DNA of 64,000 nt from Chlamydomonas reinhardtii (GCF_000002595.2 NC_057006.1:7237325-7301324); one strand, 5' to 3'. Positions 33,124 through 46,300 are shown, counted from the stretch's first letter. Numbers and translations are program-made. The notes: generated from the letters alone by a model not told the origin.

Positions 33124-34940
33124 GGGCTGAGGCAAGGAGCGCTTCCATAGTTTCGTCAAATCTAAGCCGACGTGTAGCCTGTGAATGCGGAGGATAGGGA
33201 CATGGGGAGGCCAAGCGACGAAGCGGACGGATGAGAAGCGCAGGCTAGGGAGATCTGGAGCTGCCGTTAGAGGCTGTGATGGAACATGGCAAGGGGCAGG
33301 AAAGCGTAGTCCCGATGTGTGTGGCTCCCACCCGTGCCCACATAAAGGCAGGTTAGAGGCTGTGTTGATGAGTTCGGGCACGAGGGCGCATGGAGTGTGC
33401 GTGGGGCCGCAGTAACCGCGTGCTGGCCCGTGTGTGTATCAAAGACCCCCATAGCCCGTGATGAAGTGAGGGTGGACGTGCGCGGCACGGTTCGGGTTCT
33501 GGAGATGTACAGAATCCCAAAACGTTTACATGAATACTCACAGCCAGGTCAATGCACCCATGCACCACCCGCGAACAGACGCCCCACGACATACAGAACA
33601 ACCGTACACTTGCTAATCAACATTAGAGTTCATGCGTGCACATCCCTTCACGGGGTTCACCTGCATGATACTGCTTGACCGTCTATGTTTGGCCTGGCGC
33701 CACACAGCGACCATGCTCGCAGTCATGCCATTGATACTGCTCATGCGTGCACATCCCTTCACGGGGTTCACCTGCATGATACTGCTTGACCGTCTATGTT
33801 TGGCCTGGCGCCACACAGCGACCATGCTCGCAGTCATGCCATTGATACTGCTAACTTCATCCAGCCACCGTGACATGGATCGCGTCACACGACACACGGC
33901 CTGTGCCATCCTGCTTTCCTGGCCTGTTGACCGTGCATCCCTTACGGGCCCGTGTCAGGTCGGCTCCGGCTTGATGACCTCCGCGCCAGTGATAGAATGG
34001 GCTGCAGAACCCAAGCCGCACCTCCGCCGCCGCACCAGATTGTAATCATTTGGAAATGGTCACCCGTAATGCTTGATATGCGGCTCGTACGCCGCTACTA
34101 CAGCGCTGCCACCAGTCAGTACTGCACACTCTACACGCCTCAAGGATGAGCCCACTACGTCAGTCCGATCCGCCAGCACCGCAAGTCGGCTGGCGGTTGT
34201 GTAAATCTTGAAACCCCCGGTTGTAGTCAGCTCCCCATGCCAGCCATGCATTTATGATGATAATCGGAGGGATGTCTGCCCCGGATAGCTCGGTAAACAG
34301 GGTGAACCTAAACACACACACACACACATTCACGGCAGGCACACGTGTTCACTAGGTAGCATTAGGCATGTGCACACTGCAAACCCATCTTGCCATTCTT
34401 TCCATTGAACGGCTTGAGCGCACATGCACCAGGTGATGCCCATCAGGTCCATCCCGATCCTTCAATCGCCACCCAGCCAAATGCTTGGACACATTCATTT
34501 CGATACCGTCACGGCATGCAGAACTGGCACGGAACAATCAGCCAAAGCGCCAATTGCGGTGTACAGCTTGCACAAGTCTCTTTCGCTCCCACTCCATCTA
34601 CGGGATGACGCGCGTAAACCCTGACCAGGGTATCGATATAGCAGTGAGAGGGGTGCGGCCGCGCTCCGGCGTGATTGCATGCCGCTCAAAATCTCGGATC
34701 CATCAGACCAGAACATCTCGCGTCCATGTGCACGAGGAAAAAACGCACGAGAAAGGCATCAGACAAAGCTTGTCAACAATAACCCTGCAGCGAGAACTAC
34801 TACTGGAACATGGGCACACGTACTACTGGAACACGCGCATTATGGGAACGCGCACACACTCGAGCACCCGGACATGCACACTTTGAACTGCACGAAGCAA
34901 TACAAGAGGCAAACAAGGTTCCATTCTCAGTCTAGTAGTC
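33124..34940. other. Convergent intergenic stretch
   Basis: 3' flanks of GPC1 (+) and the glutamine-synthetase-like gene (-). It contains the 111-bp tandem duplication at 33632-33853, TGTAA (+) at 34038-34042 and 34200-34204, and a small (CA)n near 34313-34328. No supported gene. Confidence 0.45.
33632..33853. repeat. Tandem duplication, two 111-bp copies
   Basis: Copy 1 is 33632-33742 and copy 2 is 33743-33853. They are identical except for the last base. Because 111 is a multiple of three, each copy leaves reading frames open on both strands, which creates repetitive ORFs; I do not regard these as genes. Confidence 0.95.
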
Positions 34941-37206
34941 TTAAATGCCAGCACCCAGCATGTGGGTGCAGTCGTTGTCCGCCCAGGTGCCGGTGATAGG
35001 GCTGGAGCTGGCATCGTCCTGGTCCTCGAAGTCCGAGTCGCACGACGACGCCTCTGCAGCGCCGCCATCGTCGTCCATCTTGGCCAGCAGAGCTGCCGAG
35101 TCTTCAGTCATCGCATCATCTTCGTCGACGGAGTCGCACTCCTCGCTCTCCGTGTCGAACATCAGGTGCTGCTGCTGCTGCTGCCGTTGGGCGGCCGCAG
35201 CGGCCAGCAGGTAGCTCTGCATGGGACTGCCGAAAGGCAGGGCAGCAGCAGCGGGACACGAGGACGGGCCCGCCGACATGCCGCCACTGCAGTTGGCCGC
35301 CGTGTTGCCGGCGGACGAGGACGCGGGCAGCTTGGGCAGGGGGATGTCCAGCGTGGTCGCTGCCAGGAGCAGGGTCACCTTGTAGGGGTCGGCATCCGAC
35401 GGCGGGCGGCGGTCCGTGAAGTAGCCGCCCTGCTGCAGGAAGGTTAGGCTGGGCACTACGACGGAGGCGTTGGCCGAGCCGACCGCGTGCGTAAACGTGG
35501 AGGCCTCCGGCGAGGACAGCCGGTCCAGCCTGCCGTCGTTGTAGGCCACCTGGTGCTGAACGTGCGTAGCCTGCAGCCGCACGAGCTGCTGTTCTATCGC
35601 GTTCAAGCCGTGTGGCGCCTGCCGCGTCGACGCCGTACTGTATTTGAAGTGGCAGCCCAGCGGCCGTTCCGACGGCATTGAGTCGGGTTCCCACGACACC
35701 GATGCGCTGTGCTGCTCTGCGACCCGCTGTAGCAGGTATCTGCTGGTCCAGAGGTCATCGCCGAGGTCCACCCCCGGCGACGGCCCGATCTTGTACGAGT
35801 GCAGACCGTCAAGCGAGTGCACGTCCGCGCCCGTCACCCTCACGCCCGCAAAGAGGCAACAGCGCAGGTGCGAGTCCGCAAGCTGTCTCGACGCCTTCTG
35901 CCTCGCTGCGCTCGCTTCTTGGGCCGTCTGCTCACATGCGTCCGGGCTGGGCCAAGGGATGCCGGCGACCGCCGCCGCAGCGGCGGCGGCAGCGGCGTGC
36001 GACTGCTTGCCGCCGTGGTGGCTGCTGTTCTTGCCGATCCCGCCGCGCGCTGAGCCACTGGACACGTAGCTGCTGCGGCGCGAGCCGCTGTGGCAGCTGC
36101 TGGCGCGCGAGGTCGAAGGGCGCCGAGGTCCCAGCGGAACCTTCGTGGGGTACGCCGGGTGGATGATGGCGTACTCCTGCTCCACCGCAAACACGGGCTC
36201 CTGCTGCTCGGCAACGCGCAGGACGTTCTCGCACGCAACGCGGCTGTTGGTCTCGCTGGGCTGCAGCACGGTCGAGGGAGCCGCACCAGCCTCCGCGACA
36301 ACCTGCATTACGGACAGCGGCGGTAGCGACGGCAAGGTCAGACGAGCGCAGGTTACGTCAAACAAAGCGCTGGTAGTATCAACTGCGAAAGGCGGTGGCT
36401 GGGGCTTCGCGAAATCCTGAAGCAAAATTTTCGTCGGGCTGCGACGCGATACAATTCGCACCCTCGTCGCGAGCGGTGTGAAAGCACCGCGCCCAGGGGC
36501 AACGCAAACAGAAACGCATATAAACCTCCGATCGAATGCCGCGTGCGTCCCGTGTTCAGGGTCATGTGACACCGCGCTTTCCCGTGCCGCGAAAGCGAAC
36601 GCCCGGCTGGCACCCAGAGAAAGAACCCTGGCCCTGCCCCCGGTCGCCGCCTAGCCCGCAATTGGCTAGCTGCTTCGCAACCAGGCCAGAGCCGCGCAAG
36701 GAACCGGGGTTGCACAGTTGCGCTGCGACGGCTCGCACCTGGGCGACGATGAATGTGTCGCAGAGGACCAGAATGTGGTCGCCGCCGCGGAAGGGGTCCC
36801 GGAAGATCTTGCGGGGCTTGAGGAAAAGCTCATGGTTCGGCTCGGCGAGCTGGCCGTCTGGGTTGCTCTCCACAATCATGATAGGGGCCTCCTCGGCACA
36901 AGACGGCTTGGCGTCCAGCACCTTAGTCTTGCTGCGCAGCTGGCCGGTCCCACCCATCAGCCAGATGTACTCGGCCATAACCTGCGAACCGCGGCCAGCA
37001 CGCGCAGTTTGTCAAGGCCTGGCTAAACAACCTGACCAATGCGCCAGGGATTAGCCGACCGCCCAGGACGCGCGCACCTGGGCCGTCACCTCCGGCGCGC
37101 GCAGATACGCCGGCAGAGTGCATGCTTCCGTGGTGCTGTGGTGGGAGGAGTCGTCCGCGGGCGGCGGGGGGGCTATGCCCAGTCCAAGCGCGGTGGCGAG
37201 GTCCAT
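34941..37206 (-). CDS. Glutamine-synthetase-fold protein with degenerate active site (probable pseudoenzyme)
   Basis: Three exons (minus), 37206-37078, 36981-36739 and 36302-34941, give 577 aa. The N-terminal beta-grasp part is clear: VMAEYIWLMGGTGQLRSKTK, LFLKPRKIFRDPFRGGDHIL, VLCDTF. Then come EPVFAVEQEYAII, CCLFAGVRVTGADVHS, IGPSPGVDLGDDLWTSRYLL, CHFKYSTAST and YFTDRRPPSDADPYKVTLLL, in the order of eukaryotic GSII. Key motifs are missing. The DGSSTGQ latch reads NPDGQ. VMPGQWE before the VGP strand reads SLDGLHS. The NGAGxHxN loop keeps only CHFKY. RRLTGxHET is replaced by GRLDRLSSPEAST. A Ser-rich plus poly-Ala insert of about 70 residues interrupts the domain, and a disordered acidic tail is added. 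Glutamine synthesis is therefore unlikely. A regulatory or structural role is inference. Confidence 0.85.
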
Positions 37207-38913
37207 ACTGATTGATCAAGGCTTGAAGTTGTGCGTTGCTACTTGGCTAGAACTGTATGTTGCTGTAACAGGTAGTGTGTGTAGCCAGCAAGGTTGGCCG
37301 AGTCCTGCAGTCATGGCTTCCCAGCATGGGCTTCCATCCGCCAATGGTGGCCGCTTATAGTCTTTCTTGGCGAACATTGCAACGCTTGATGGTAACTTAT
37401 AACCTCGAGCTTCTGCCAGGGCCAACCTAAGCGCGCGAGCAGCGCTGGCGCGACTTGTAAGCGCGTTTCGGCTTTCTACAGCTGCAAAGTCAGACTAGTG
37501 TACATCACTTTGCGCATATCACTTGCATTCGATATAACTGGCTGTTGAGCTTGCTAAAGCCGTAACCCGGACTGTGAAATGTGGCGACGGGACATTCGGC
37601 CACATTATCCAGCGTTTCACTGTGTACTAGTTAATCCTGCCTGGCTCTCGCCACCGTTGCGTACGGGACCTCCATGGCTGGTCGGTTTCGGTGTCGTGAG
37701 CCCGAGTTTCCAGGGGTCTGTGCCCATGTTCTTGGCGCATTACTGGGGGTTCTGAGATGCGGCAGAAGGGTGCACATCGTACTGCATCAAGGCCTCTCAT
37801 GCGCACTTCTGCAGCCCCGACTGAATCTGTTACGAGAGGACGAGGGGCACACGCACCTTGCTCAGCACTGCTCAGCAGCTCCCGCGGTACTGGTAACGGG
37901 GCTGGGTAATCGTTTGCGGTGGGGCGACATGCTTCCATGCTTCATAGGCGGCTGGGCGTAACTTGTTAGCCGGGACTCAGGGACTCCGATCTTGTCCCGT
38001 CGATGCCCCATGGCCCATGCGCATGCATGACGCACACTGTCCTGGGACGGGGAGTACCCCGCATTCATGTTCTCACGCCTGCTCACCACCACCACACGCA
38101 CACACCCTTGTCAGCGGCATACCGGCTCCACGGCTGCAACTGGCCCTGTTGATGGTGCATTCGTGGCTCTCGCCATAGTCGCTGCGTCCTCAAACGTGTT
38201 ACATGCCGAAAGCAATAAAGGTGGCTCTCCCGCTCAAGGGAGGTGGGCTGCGCCGAGTACTCTCCCATTTTGTCTACCCCAAGTACGGTAGCCTCATTTC
38301 CCGCACATAGCGTCATAGCCTGTAAGCCGGGGTCGAAATGTACAGGCACTGCCAGCCAGGTGTCGCTCCCAATGCTCCGCCGTATACGGTACATACTAGC
38401 CTACTCATCCCGGCCGCTTGTGCTACTCATCCCGGCCGCTTGTGCTACAAACTGCACATCCTGCCTATTTTGCCGCGCAGCCGTCTCGCGCACGGCGTTG
38501 CCAGGTCCACTTGGCCAACAGCTGTGTCATGATGTATGTCAAGCATAAGTGGCATGAATGTGCACCGGCAGTCTCAAACGCCATCTTAGCTGTAGGGCTT
38601 GAACAATGGCGACACTGCAGCAACAGCAGCAATCAACCAACAACGCACTTGCCACTCGGAATAAAACCAAAGAAGTTGAACCGTGTTTGTCTTGTTATAC
38701 ACCAGCCTACAAAGCAGCCCCGCAAGCCCATCCAACGCCACCCGCCCGCCAAGAGCATTCCAGAGGATGCCTGCAGCCCTCGCTTCTGCAATAGGCTCGA
38801 CCACTGTATGCGCGGCCACCTTGCACAGGTCGCATATGGGGCATCGTGCGCAAACCGCGACTCCTGTGGTGCGCATCCTCTTATCGAAAATGCTTTCAAC
38901 ACTTTTATCCTAT
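37207..38913. other. Intergenic stretch between two minus-strand genes
   Basis: Promoter of the glutamine-synthetase-like gene and 3' UTR of the Sec14-like gene, with a minus-strand TGTAA near 38196-38200. A 22-bp unit is duplicated at 38401-38444. No other gene seen. Confidence 0.4.
38401..38448. repeat. 22-bp tandem repeat, two copies
   Basis: CTACTCATCCCGGCCGCTTG plus TG is repeated exactly at 38401-38422 and 38423-38444, followed by a partial CTAC. Confidence 0.95.
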
Positions 38914-41900
38914 TCACGGCCGCGCCAGCTGGCTCTTGTAGGAATTGTAGTTGAGGCAGGCAGGCAGCAGCACCAGCATAAGCAGCGCTGGCAGCGCCCG
39001 CAGTAGCCACAGCCGCAGCTGCAGCAGCTGCTCTGCCGCTCCCGCTAGGCACTGTCCGCCGCCCACACCCAAGCCGTTCACTTCGGCCTGTCCCTGCCCC
39101 ACGATGTGATCCTCATGGTCATGCAGGTGCAGGTCTGCGCCGGTGGCAGCGGCGCCAGCGGCATGCGTGTAGCTGTCTGCCACGCTGTCTGTGTCCCCGC
39201 CCGCGCCGCCGCCGCCGCCGTCGTCATCTAGCCCCGCAGCGCCGGCACCGCCCGCATCCGCGCTGCCGGACCCTGCCCAGCCGAACGTCAGAAGCCGCCA
39301 CACTGGCGACACCACCACGTGGCTACCGCCGCCGCCTGCGCCCACCAGCCCTGCTGCTATGCCTGCGCGTCCCGGCAGCAGGGCTCCAGTGGCTCCGCCG
39401 GCGGCTCCCATGGCTCCGGCCCCGATTGCGCCGCCGCGCTGCAGCTGCTCTAGCCGCGCGGCCTCGTGTGTGACCAGCGCCGTGGAGATGCAGTCGGGCA
39501 GGTCCTCGACCTTGCACACCTGCAAGCGTACGTGCGTGTGGGGGGCATAGTGGGAGGGGGCGGAAGACGGGTGTTGATGAGTTGGGAACACATACGGTGG
39601 TCTTGAGTCGGGCGGGTGATCCATGCAAGGGGCTTGGACACTGGGCACGGGTGCCGTGCACAAGCGGGTTTCTCGAGGGCCGTACCACACGCATGCAGAG
39701 CTGTGATGGGCGCTGCCCCGTGCGGCCTCACCTTGACCTTCTGCCGCGTCTCCACCGACAGCATGTTGAGTACGGCGCCCACACCCATGCGCAGGCCCCG
39801 CGGCATGTCCGCCAGGTACATGGTCTGAAGGGGTACGGGAGAAGGAGGAGGTAAGGGGGGTGCATAGCCGGGGAAGAGTTATGGCCACAGGGAACGGGGA
39901 TCGTGTGGGCGGGCTGAAGGCGTATGATTAATGAGAGCTGAGGGAAAGGCGCGGCCACCAGACAGGGCAGGGAGGGAACAGCATGAAGTAGCCCCGGTGT
40001 GCTGTATGGTGCACAGCACGCCGCCGCATGCTCGTGACAGAGTGTGAGAATGTGCACACATTGCTTGAGCGCGCCGGTACTGTCATCCCCACCAGTAGCT
40101 CGAAGCCAAGCTGCCAGCCACCTGCCCGCCTGCGCAATCCCCTTCACGTAGCCCCCCTCCCAGCCCTCCCAGCCCTCCCAGCCCTCCCAGCCCTCCCAGT
40201 CCTCCCAAACCTCCCACCAGACCCTCCCAGCCCTCCCAACCCTGCTACACGCCTCACCCGCAGCCGGCCCGGGTAGTGGCGCTGCACCAGGCGGCTGAAC
40301 TCGCGCATGAGCGGAAACAGCCGCAGCGCCTGACGCACGTTGGAGCCCGAGCCCACCACCACCGCCTTGATGCGGTCATCCACACGACCCGCCATCGCCG
40401 CCGTGCGCGTCCCAGGCCCCGAGACCGGTGTCCCACCGCCGCTGCTTTTTCCACCGCCGCCGCCTGCGGCACCGGCTTTGCGGCGGCCGCTTGCCGCTGC
40501 CGCTTCCGCGGCCGCGGCTGCCACCGCCCCCACGCCGCCGGCGCGGTCACGCCCGCCGCCGGCGGCCCGCATGCCTCTCAACTCGTGCAGCCGGTCTGGA
40601 TCTAGTTCCCCGGCCGTGCTCGCCGTGGCCGAGGTCGAGGCGGACGCCCATGCCGCCGCCAGCGGCGCCGCCATGAGCACACGGGTGCCGTACTCCAGCT
40701 GACTAATGATGGCCTCTATGCAGCGGCGGCCCTCGCCGCGCGCGCAGCGGGCCACTGCGCGCTGCAGGTGCAGGTGCAGCCACAGCGTGCCGTCGGGATC
40801 GGGGCCCTCCCACCAGGCCACGTCCTCCCAGCTCTGTGAAAATTGCAGGTTTAAAGATGGTGGGGTGTCAGGGGCGGGAAGTGGGAGGGGTTGAGTGCCA
40901 TCGACCCTGGAGCAACCGGCGAAACCGACTGCACCTGTGTTGACGTGCGCCCGGACCCCTACGTGTCCCTCCGCCGCCCGACGCCGGCCCGCCATCCACC
41001 ACCTGCAGCCCCTGCCTGCCACCCCTGCCTGCCACCCCACCCTTGCCTTCCATCCTCCCACTCCCCCCTCCCACTCCCCGCCCTCACCTTGAGCTCCTGC
41101 TCGCCCATGAACGGGTAGCTGGCCCGCCACGTCATGGTGCCCTGGATCTTGACCGCACTGGCAGCCACACCCCGCACCGCGTCCGATTGGTTCTTGGCCT
41201 GGGCAGCAGGGCCAGCGCGCGGGCGGGTAGGCAGTTAGTTAGGGCAGCAAGGACAGGGTCCGGCAGGGCAAGCAAACCTGGATACCGTGGGTGATTGAGT
41301 GGGCCGACTCCGCAGCAGGAAACTGGCTCCGTTCCGTTCCGAAGCCCGGTACATGCGAAACTCTCCCGGCCCCGCAACCCACGCTGCCGTATGATACCGA
41401 CTCTCACGGCTTATATTAGGTCCTGGGTCCTTGATTGTATGGGCTCCCACGCCTGGTACAGGCATCTCTCTGACGGCCCAGCACCCCGCGCTGCCGACAA
41501 TACAAGAAGGCATCGACTACCCAACGGGTGACCACCCCACTAATCCTTTTATCACTGCCTTGCCTGACCCGCTGAACTCTGACTCTGACCCTGACTCTGA
41601 CTCTGGCTCTGAACCTGACTCTGAACCTGTACCCTGAACCTGTACCCTGACAGGTACCCCCGCCCGCCGCCTGGCCCGCGCACTGCGCTGTGTCGCGCTC
41701 ACCGCCAGCAGGCCGTTGTACAGGATGTACCTCAGCGGCTCCAGCCCGTCCGGGTCCAAACCGGGCGGCAGCGAGCGCACACCCTGCTGTACCAGCACCT
41801 GCGGGCGGTTGGGCCGATGCGCGAGGGTTAGGGCGGGTCAAGATGGCAGCGCCTCATCGCTTGGGTCATATGCGCGTCCTTTGACCCACTACACGAAATG

Positions 41901-42975
41901 GCCGAAAGCCGGTTATCAAGCCGCAACCTAACAGTAAAAAAGATGCGCGCCGTTGTTGGACCTCGGCGCTTTCATGATCAAGTTTGCCGCTCACATTGCG
42001 TACGCACTCGGCCCACGCCTGGTACTCTGGCCCGCATTCGGGCACCTGCACCAGGCCCCACTCCATCCGAGGGATCGGCTTAGGCAGCGGCGGCGGCTGG
42101 TGTCGGAATGTGGGCAGCGGCAGCGCCGTCGCCGCCGTCAGCGGGTCAGCCGAGGCGGCGGCGCCGTCGGCAGTAGTGGCGGCGGCAAGCTGGTCCGAGG
42201 AGGGGCCGGCGCCGCCGCCGCCGCCGCGGATGCCTCGGCCGCCGCTGTCCGCTAGCCGCTTAATCAACCGCACCTGCGCGTGAAGTTATGGGTGGCGTGG
42301 GTGCGAGGTTCGGTCATATAAACTACGTTGCGAATCAGGTGGACCCCTTGGCCAGGTGGCGTCGCCATGGACAATGAATCGGCCAACTCTCCCCTAGCAA
42401 TGCACCCACAGCATCTTGTGGATCCCCTCCCTCCCAAAGCATGTCGCCCCACGATGGCGCGCCTGCCCTGGTGTCCCCTGCCTCGACTCACCGTCTTGAT
42501 GACAGCAGCGGGCAGGAAGATAATGTGTGCTGCTCTCAACAACACATCCCGCTTGGCGCCCCGGCCCACGCGCCGCTCATTTAACACCAGCACCAGCGCC
42601 GCTGTCTCCACAGCAGCCGTGGGTCGCTTAGCCCAGCGCCGCGCGGCGCCAAGCAGTAGAAGCTGCGGTACAAGGGCAAGGCAAGACGTACAGCGGATCG
42701 GGTGTCGGGGTCGAAGCAGCGGACCGCGCGGGGCGAACGATGACGGCGGTAGGGAACCCTTGAGGTGTGCCAGTTGGCGACGACACCAATTTCTAAAGGC
42801 GCACGAAGTGCGCGATGAATATATTATTGCCCGTGAGGGGGTTTGGCGCAAGCGTGCGCTTTGCTTGCTTGCGTGGGTCGCGTTGGCTGGACGGGGTGCG
42901 CTTTTCGGTCGTCTCGGCAGCCCACACGCTCTTCATTAGCAAGCGGTCGCTTACCTTGCCCAGCAGCTTCCACAT
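38914..42975 (-). CDS. Sec14/CRAL-TRIO-like lipid-transfer protein with C-terminal membrane tail
   Basis: Eight exons (minus): 42975-42955, 42662-42492, 42273-41995, 41798-41703, 41198-41088, 40833-40258, 39824-39732 and 39519-38914, giving 650 aa. A strand-helix order typical of CRAL-TRIO domains is visible: SYPFMGEQELKSWEDVAWWE, then LHLHLQRAVARCARGEGRRC, LVQRHYPGRLRTMYLADMPR and VGAVLNMLSVETRQKVKVCK. The segment HYPGRLRTMYLADMP plus a following TRQKV corresponds to the Sec14 'YPERLx-x-YxINAP ... TxxKI' core. Such proteins carry phosphoinositides, sterols or tocopherol between membranes. A Gly/Ala insert of about 90 residues sits in exon 6. The C-terminus has a hydrophobic helix LLRALPALLMLVLLPACL, probably a tail anchor. 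Similarity is moderate, so ligand and exact subfamily are unknown. An in-frame stop lies just upstream of the start ATG. Confidence 0.7.
40157..40252. repeat. 9-bp minisatellite (CCCTCCCAG) in intron
   Basis: About nine imperfect copies of CCCTCCCAG on the + strand within intron 6 of the Sec14-like gene, ending just before its donor site. Confidence 0.9.
41572..41655. repeat. 6-bp repeat (GACTCT/GACCCT/GAACCT) in intron
   Basis: Degenerate hexamer array in intron 4 of the Sec14-like gene. One frame translates as alternating Asp/Ser but it is not coding. Confidence 0.9.
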
Positions 42976-43325
42976 CCTCAGGCAGTCCAAAGACCGCTAC
43001 CGCTCAACAGGCCGCTTGCCCAGGCCAACAGGCTGGCTGGCCTTGCCCAGCGTTCTCACCGCTGCGGCTTCTCTGCCGGCTGTACGCACATCAGTCTGAA
43101 TCCGTGCTACTAAGTGGGTAAAGTAATTCAGATGGCAAAAAGGCTCGGGCCCCGGAAAACCCTTCCTCCTGGCCGTGCTCTTGGCCGGATGCCGTCTGCC
43201 GTTCCAGATAATAAAGATGGATGTATAGCAGTGTGTATGGTTTGAGTACTGCTTTAGATTTCTAGCGCAAACGCGCGATCGGACACTGATGAACTGATTG
43301 TGGTCAGCCCCCTTGTCAACAGACG
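42976..43325. promoter_or_regulatory. Divergent promoter region
   Basis: 350 bp between the start codons of the Sec14-like gene (-) and the FAD oxidoreductase gene (+). It should contain both promoters; no box stands out. Confidence 0.4.
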
Positions 43326-46300
43326 ATGTTATATACAGTAGCGTTTCGCTTGAGTGCAAAGTGTTGCCACCACAAGCTTACTGTCTACAGTGCTGAGCGG
43401 GGTCGCACCACTGTTTCTCCCATCCCATCTTTGCGGTTTTCTTCAAGCTCATATCCGAGCCGCTCACAATCAAGCTCGCATCAAGTCGCTCTGTACAGCA
43501 AATTGATGCAGGGACAGCCCAGCAAGCCCAATCCTAGGATGGCGCGCGAGCAGTCCAGCGGCGCGGGCTCAGCCACACGACCAGCCTCAGCTGCGGGGTT
43601 AGGAGCGCAGCAGGCTCCCCGCCCCACGCGGCCGCAACAGTCAGGCTCCGGCCGCGGCGGCCCGCCACCTACCATTTCGGGCGGCAGCAGGGACACGCGG
43701 CTTCAGATGGACCCAGTGGAGAAAGCGCGGCGGCAGATGGGCTATCGGAACAACTGGTGCGGCGGCAGGACGAGCAAAGGTGGCGGGGGACAGCTGGGGC
43801 ACGACCAGGTGTCACGCCTGCATTCACGCACCTCGTAGTAAATGCACTTGGCGGATGTGCTCCTGATGGCACCTGACAAGGAGTGTGTGCGTGTGTGTGG
43901 GCCTGTGGCCTATGGCGTGTGTGCAGGCACCGCAAGGAAGTGGACCACGCAAACCAGGTGCGGACACACCGTACAGTGTGTGCATGTATGCCGGGCTGAA
44001 CAGGACCAGGCTATGGGCTTAAGGCGTTCTGCGGGACTAGCAGAGTAGCATACCGGTACTGGCAGGGCACCTTCAGGCAGACTTCCTGAAACGTGCAAGC
44101 ACTCAGGCTGCCTTTCTTGCGTGCCCATGCTCCAGGTGAAGTGGCCGGAGCCGCTGGGTCCCAACCCACGTGTGGCGATCATCGGCGGCGGCATGTCTGG
44201 GCTCATGTGCGCCCGCGAGTTGGCACGACTGGGCATCAGGTGTGTGGCCACAAGCAGCGGGCCTGGCACTCCGCCGCGCCTTCTGCTCACAGTCCGCTCA
44301 GGCACTAGTACCCACCTCCGCGCCCCGGCCATGCCTTCCTGGTAACGCAACGCACAGTGCACCAGACCCGACACACTGAGCCATAGATCCAATCTTACAT
44401 GCAATGCGGCCAATGCCCCAACCTCAGGAGCACTGTGTTTGACACGGGCAAGCACGGCGTGGGCGGCCGCATGGGCACACGCGCCAGCGGAGAGTCCTCC
44501 CTGCGCTCCGGCACCGGCACCACCGCGGCCTCCACGAAGGCGGCGGCAGCGCAGCTGGGCGGGCTCGTGTGAGTTACTGAGGCGGCGCCTGGGAGCTGTG
44601 AAGGAAGGGCATAACGTGCAGGTTTTAGGGTTTAGGGGAGGGCAGGCGGCCGTACACAGGCTACAGAGGCCACAGAGGCACCATGGCTTGTTGATGTGGG
44701 TTTGGGGTAGGTTATGAGTGCCCGGCTGCGCTGTGCCGGGACCTAAGTAAGTGCTTTCACTGCGTTTTTGCTTGCTCCCGTGCAGTTTTGACCACGCCGC
44801 ACAGTTCTTCACAGTCACGGGTAGGCGGCTTGGGCCTCGGGGTGCACGGGGCTCAGAGCATCATCACTAGTTGAGATCAACTTCACCTATGATAGTACGC
44901 TACGAGTCCAGTTCGCGCAATGTGGGCGATTGAGCCTGGCGTCTGTAACCCCCTTTCGTAGCACAATGTACTCACCACCCCAACGCCGCAGCAGCCTCCT
45001 TGCTGTCACAACCTGCCCTCTATCCTCGCCTCCTACGTCCCAGCTATTCCGGCTCTACCTCCTCTCCGCCCCTACCAAGCGCAGACCCCTCGTTCCAATC
45101 GGTGGTGGATGACTGGCTCGCCACCGGCCTGGTGCGGGTGTGGGAGGGGCCCGTGGGCACCCTGCGTGCCGGCGCCGGCGCCTTCGCCCGGCTGCCGCCC
45201 AGCCCGCCGCGCTATGTGGCTGTGGGCGGCATGCGGCGGCTGGCTGAGGCGCTGGGGGAGCAGCTGGAGGCGGGCGGCGGCAGCAGCCTGGTGGAGTTCA
45301 GGCGGCCGTGCTGGGTGGGCAAGATGCAGGTGGGTGGGTGGGTGCCGAGATCCGTGGTTCCGCGTTGCCTTGGGCCGGCGGTGGGTTGTATGGGGGGCGG
45401 GGGTCGGTACAAACTGCTGTATAGTGGGGCGCAAGGTGTGGTGGGTGCATCCCATCCGGTCCCGCACATGTTGCCCGCGTCACCTCCCGGCTTATCTCTA
45501 CCGCGGACCCCCGCCTTGCTGCAAAGCCACTGGCGGTCATTGCCACCGCTCACACCTTATCCGTACCCGCGCTCCCACTACTCCCATCCCCCACCCGCAC
45601 TCCTGCAGGCCGAGGAGGGCCGCGGCTGGGCTCTCAGTGGCGAGGGGCGCAGTCAGGGCGTGTACGACGCAGTGGTTGTGGCGCACAACGGCAAGTGCGC
45701 CAACAGACTGGTGGGGCCCACAGGTGAGCGAGGAAGGGATCCAGGAGGGAGGAGGGAGGAGTGCATGATGATGCAGGTGGCGTTGTAACGGAAGGAGAGT
45801 TACGGGTGGTAGGAGAGCCGTGCCCCAAGGATGCATCAAAGGAGGAGCCTGTGCGTTTGCTCATAGCAGCACAGAGAGGAAGCGATTGCGCTATTTTTGC
45901 CCCTGACTCACTGGGCCCATCACAACCGTTCCGCCGTGTCCTCGTCCGCCCTCTCTGCAGGCGCGCCCAAGGTGGCTGAGCAGCTGATGCGGCTCAAGCT
46001 TAATGCGGTGTGGTGCCTCATGGTGGCGTTTGACGGACCGCTGCCAGTCAACTTTGAGGGTAAGTGGAATGTCGCGGGATGGTGCATTGAAAGCTAACTG
46101 CATCTCTGCGTTCCCATCACAGCGCCCATTACACTTTACAGTGCCCAATATGGGCACGGGGTGCCGTGTCGTGCACCTACGTTTCAATGTGCATTGCCCC
46201 CACCTCCACTCCTGACTTCTGCAATGCACTGATGCCTGCAGGCGCCTTCATCCAGGGCAGTTCCATCCTGAGCTGGGCGGCCAACAACACTGCCAAGCTG

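Noticed and set aside
33613-33909. 98-aa minus-strand ORF with an internal repeated block
   Set aside because: Produced by the 111-bp tandem duplication; no start context, splice partner or family support.
36303-36572. In-frame upstream extension of the glutamine-synthetase-like exon
   Set aside because: Open by chance; a good acceptor at 36303-36304 and the beta-grasp exon at 36981-36739 give a continuous family match, so this part is intron.
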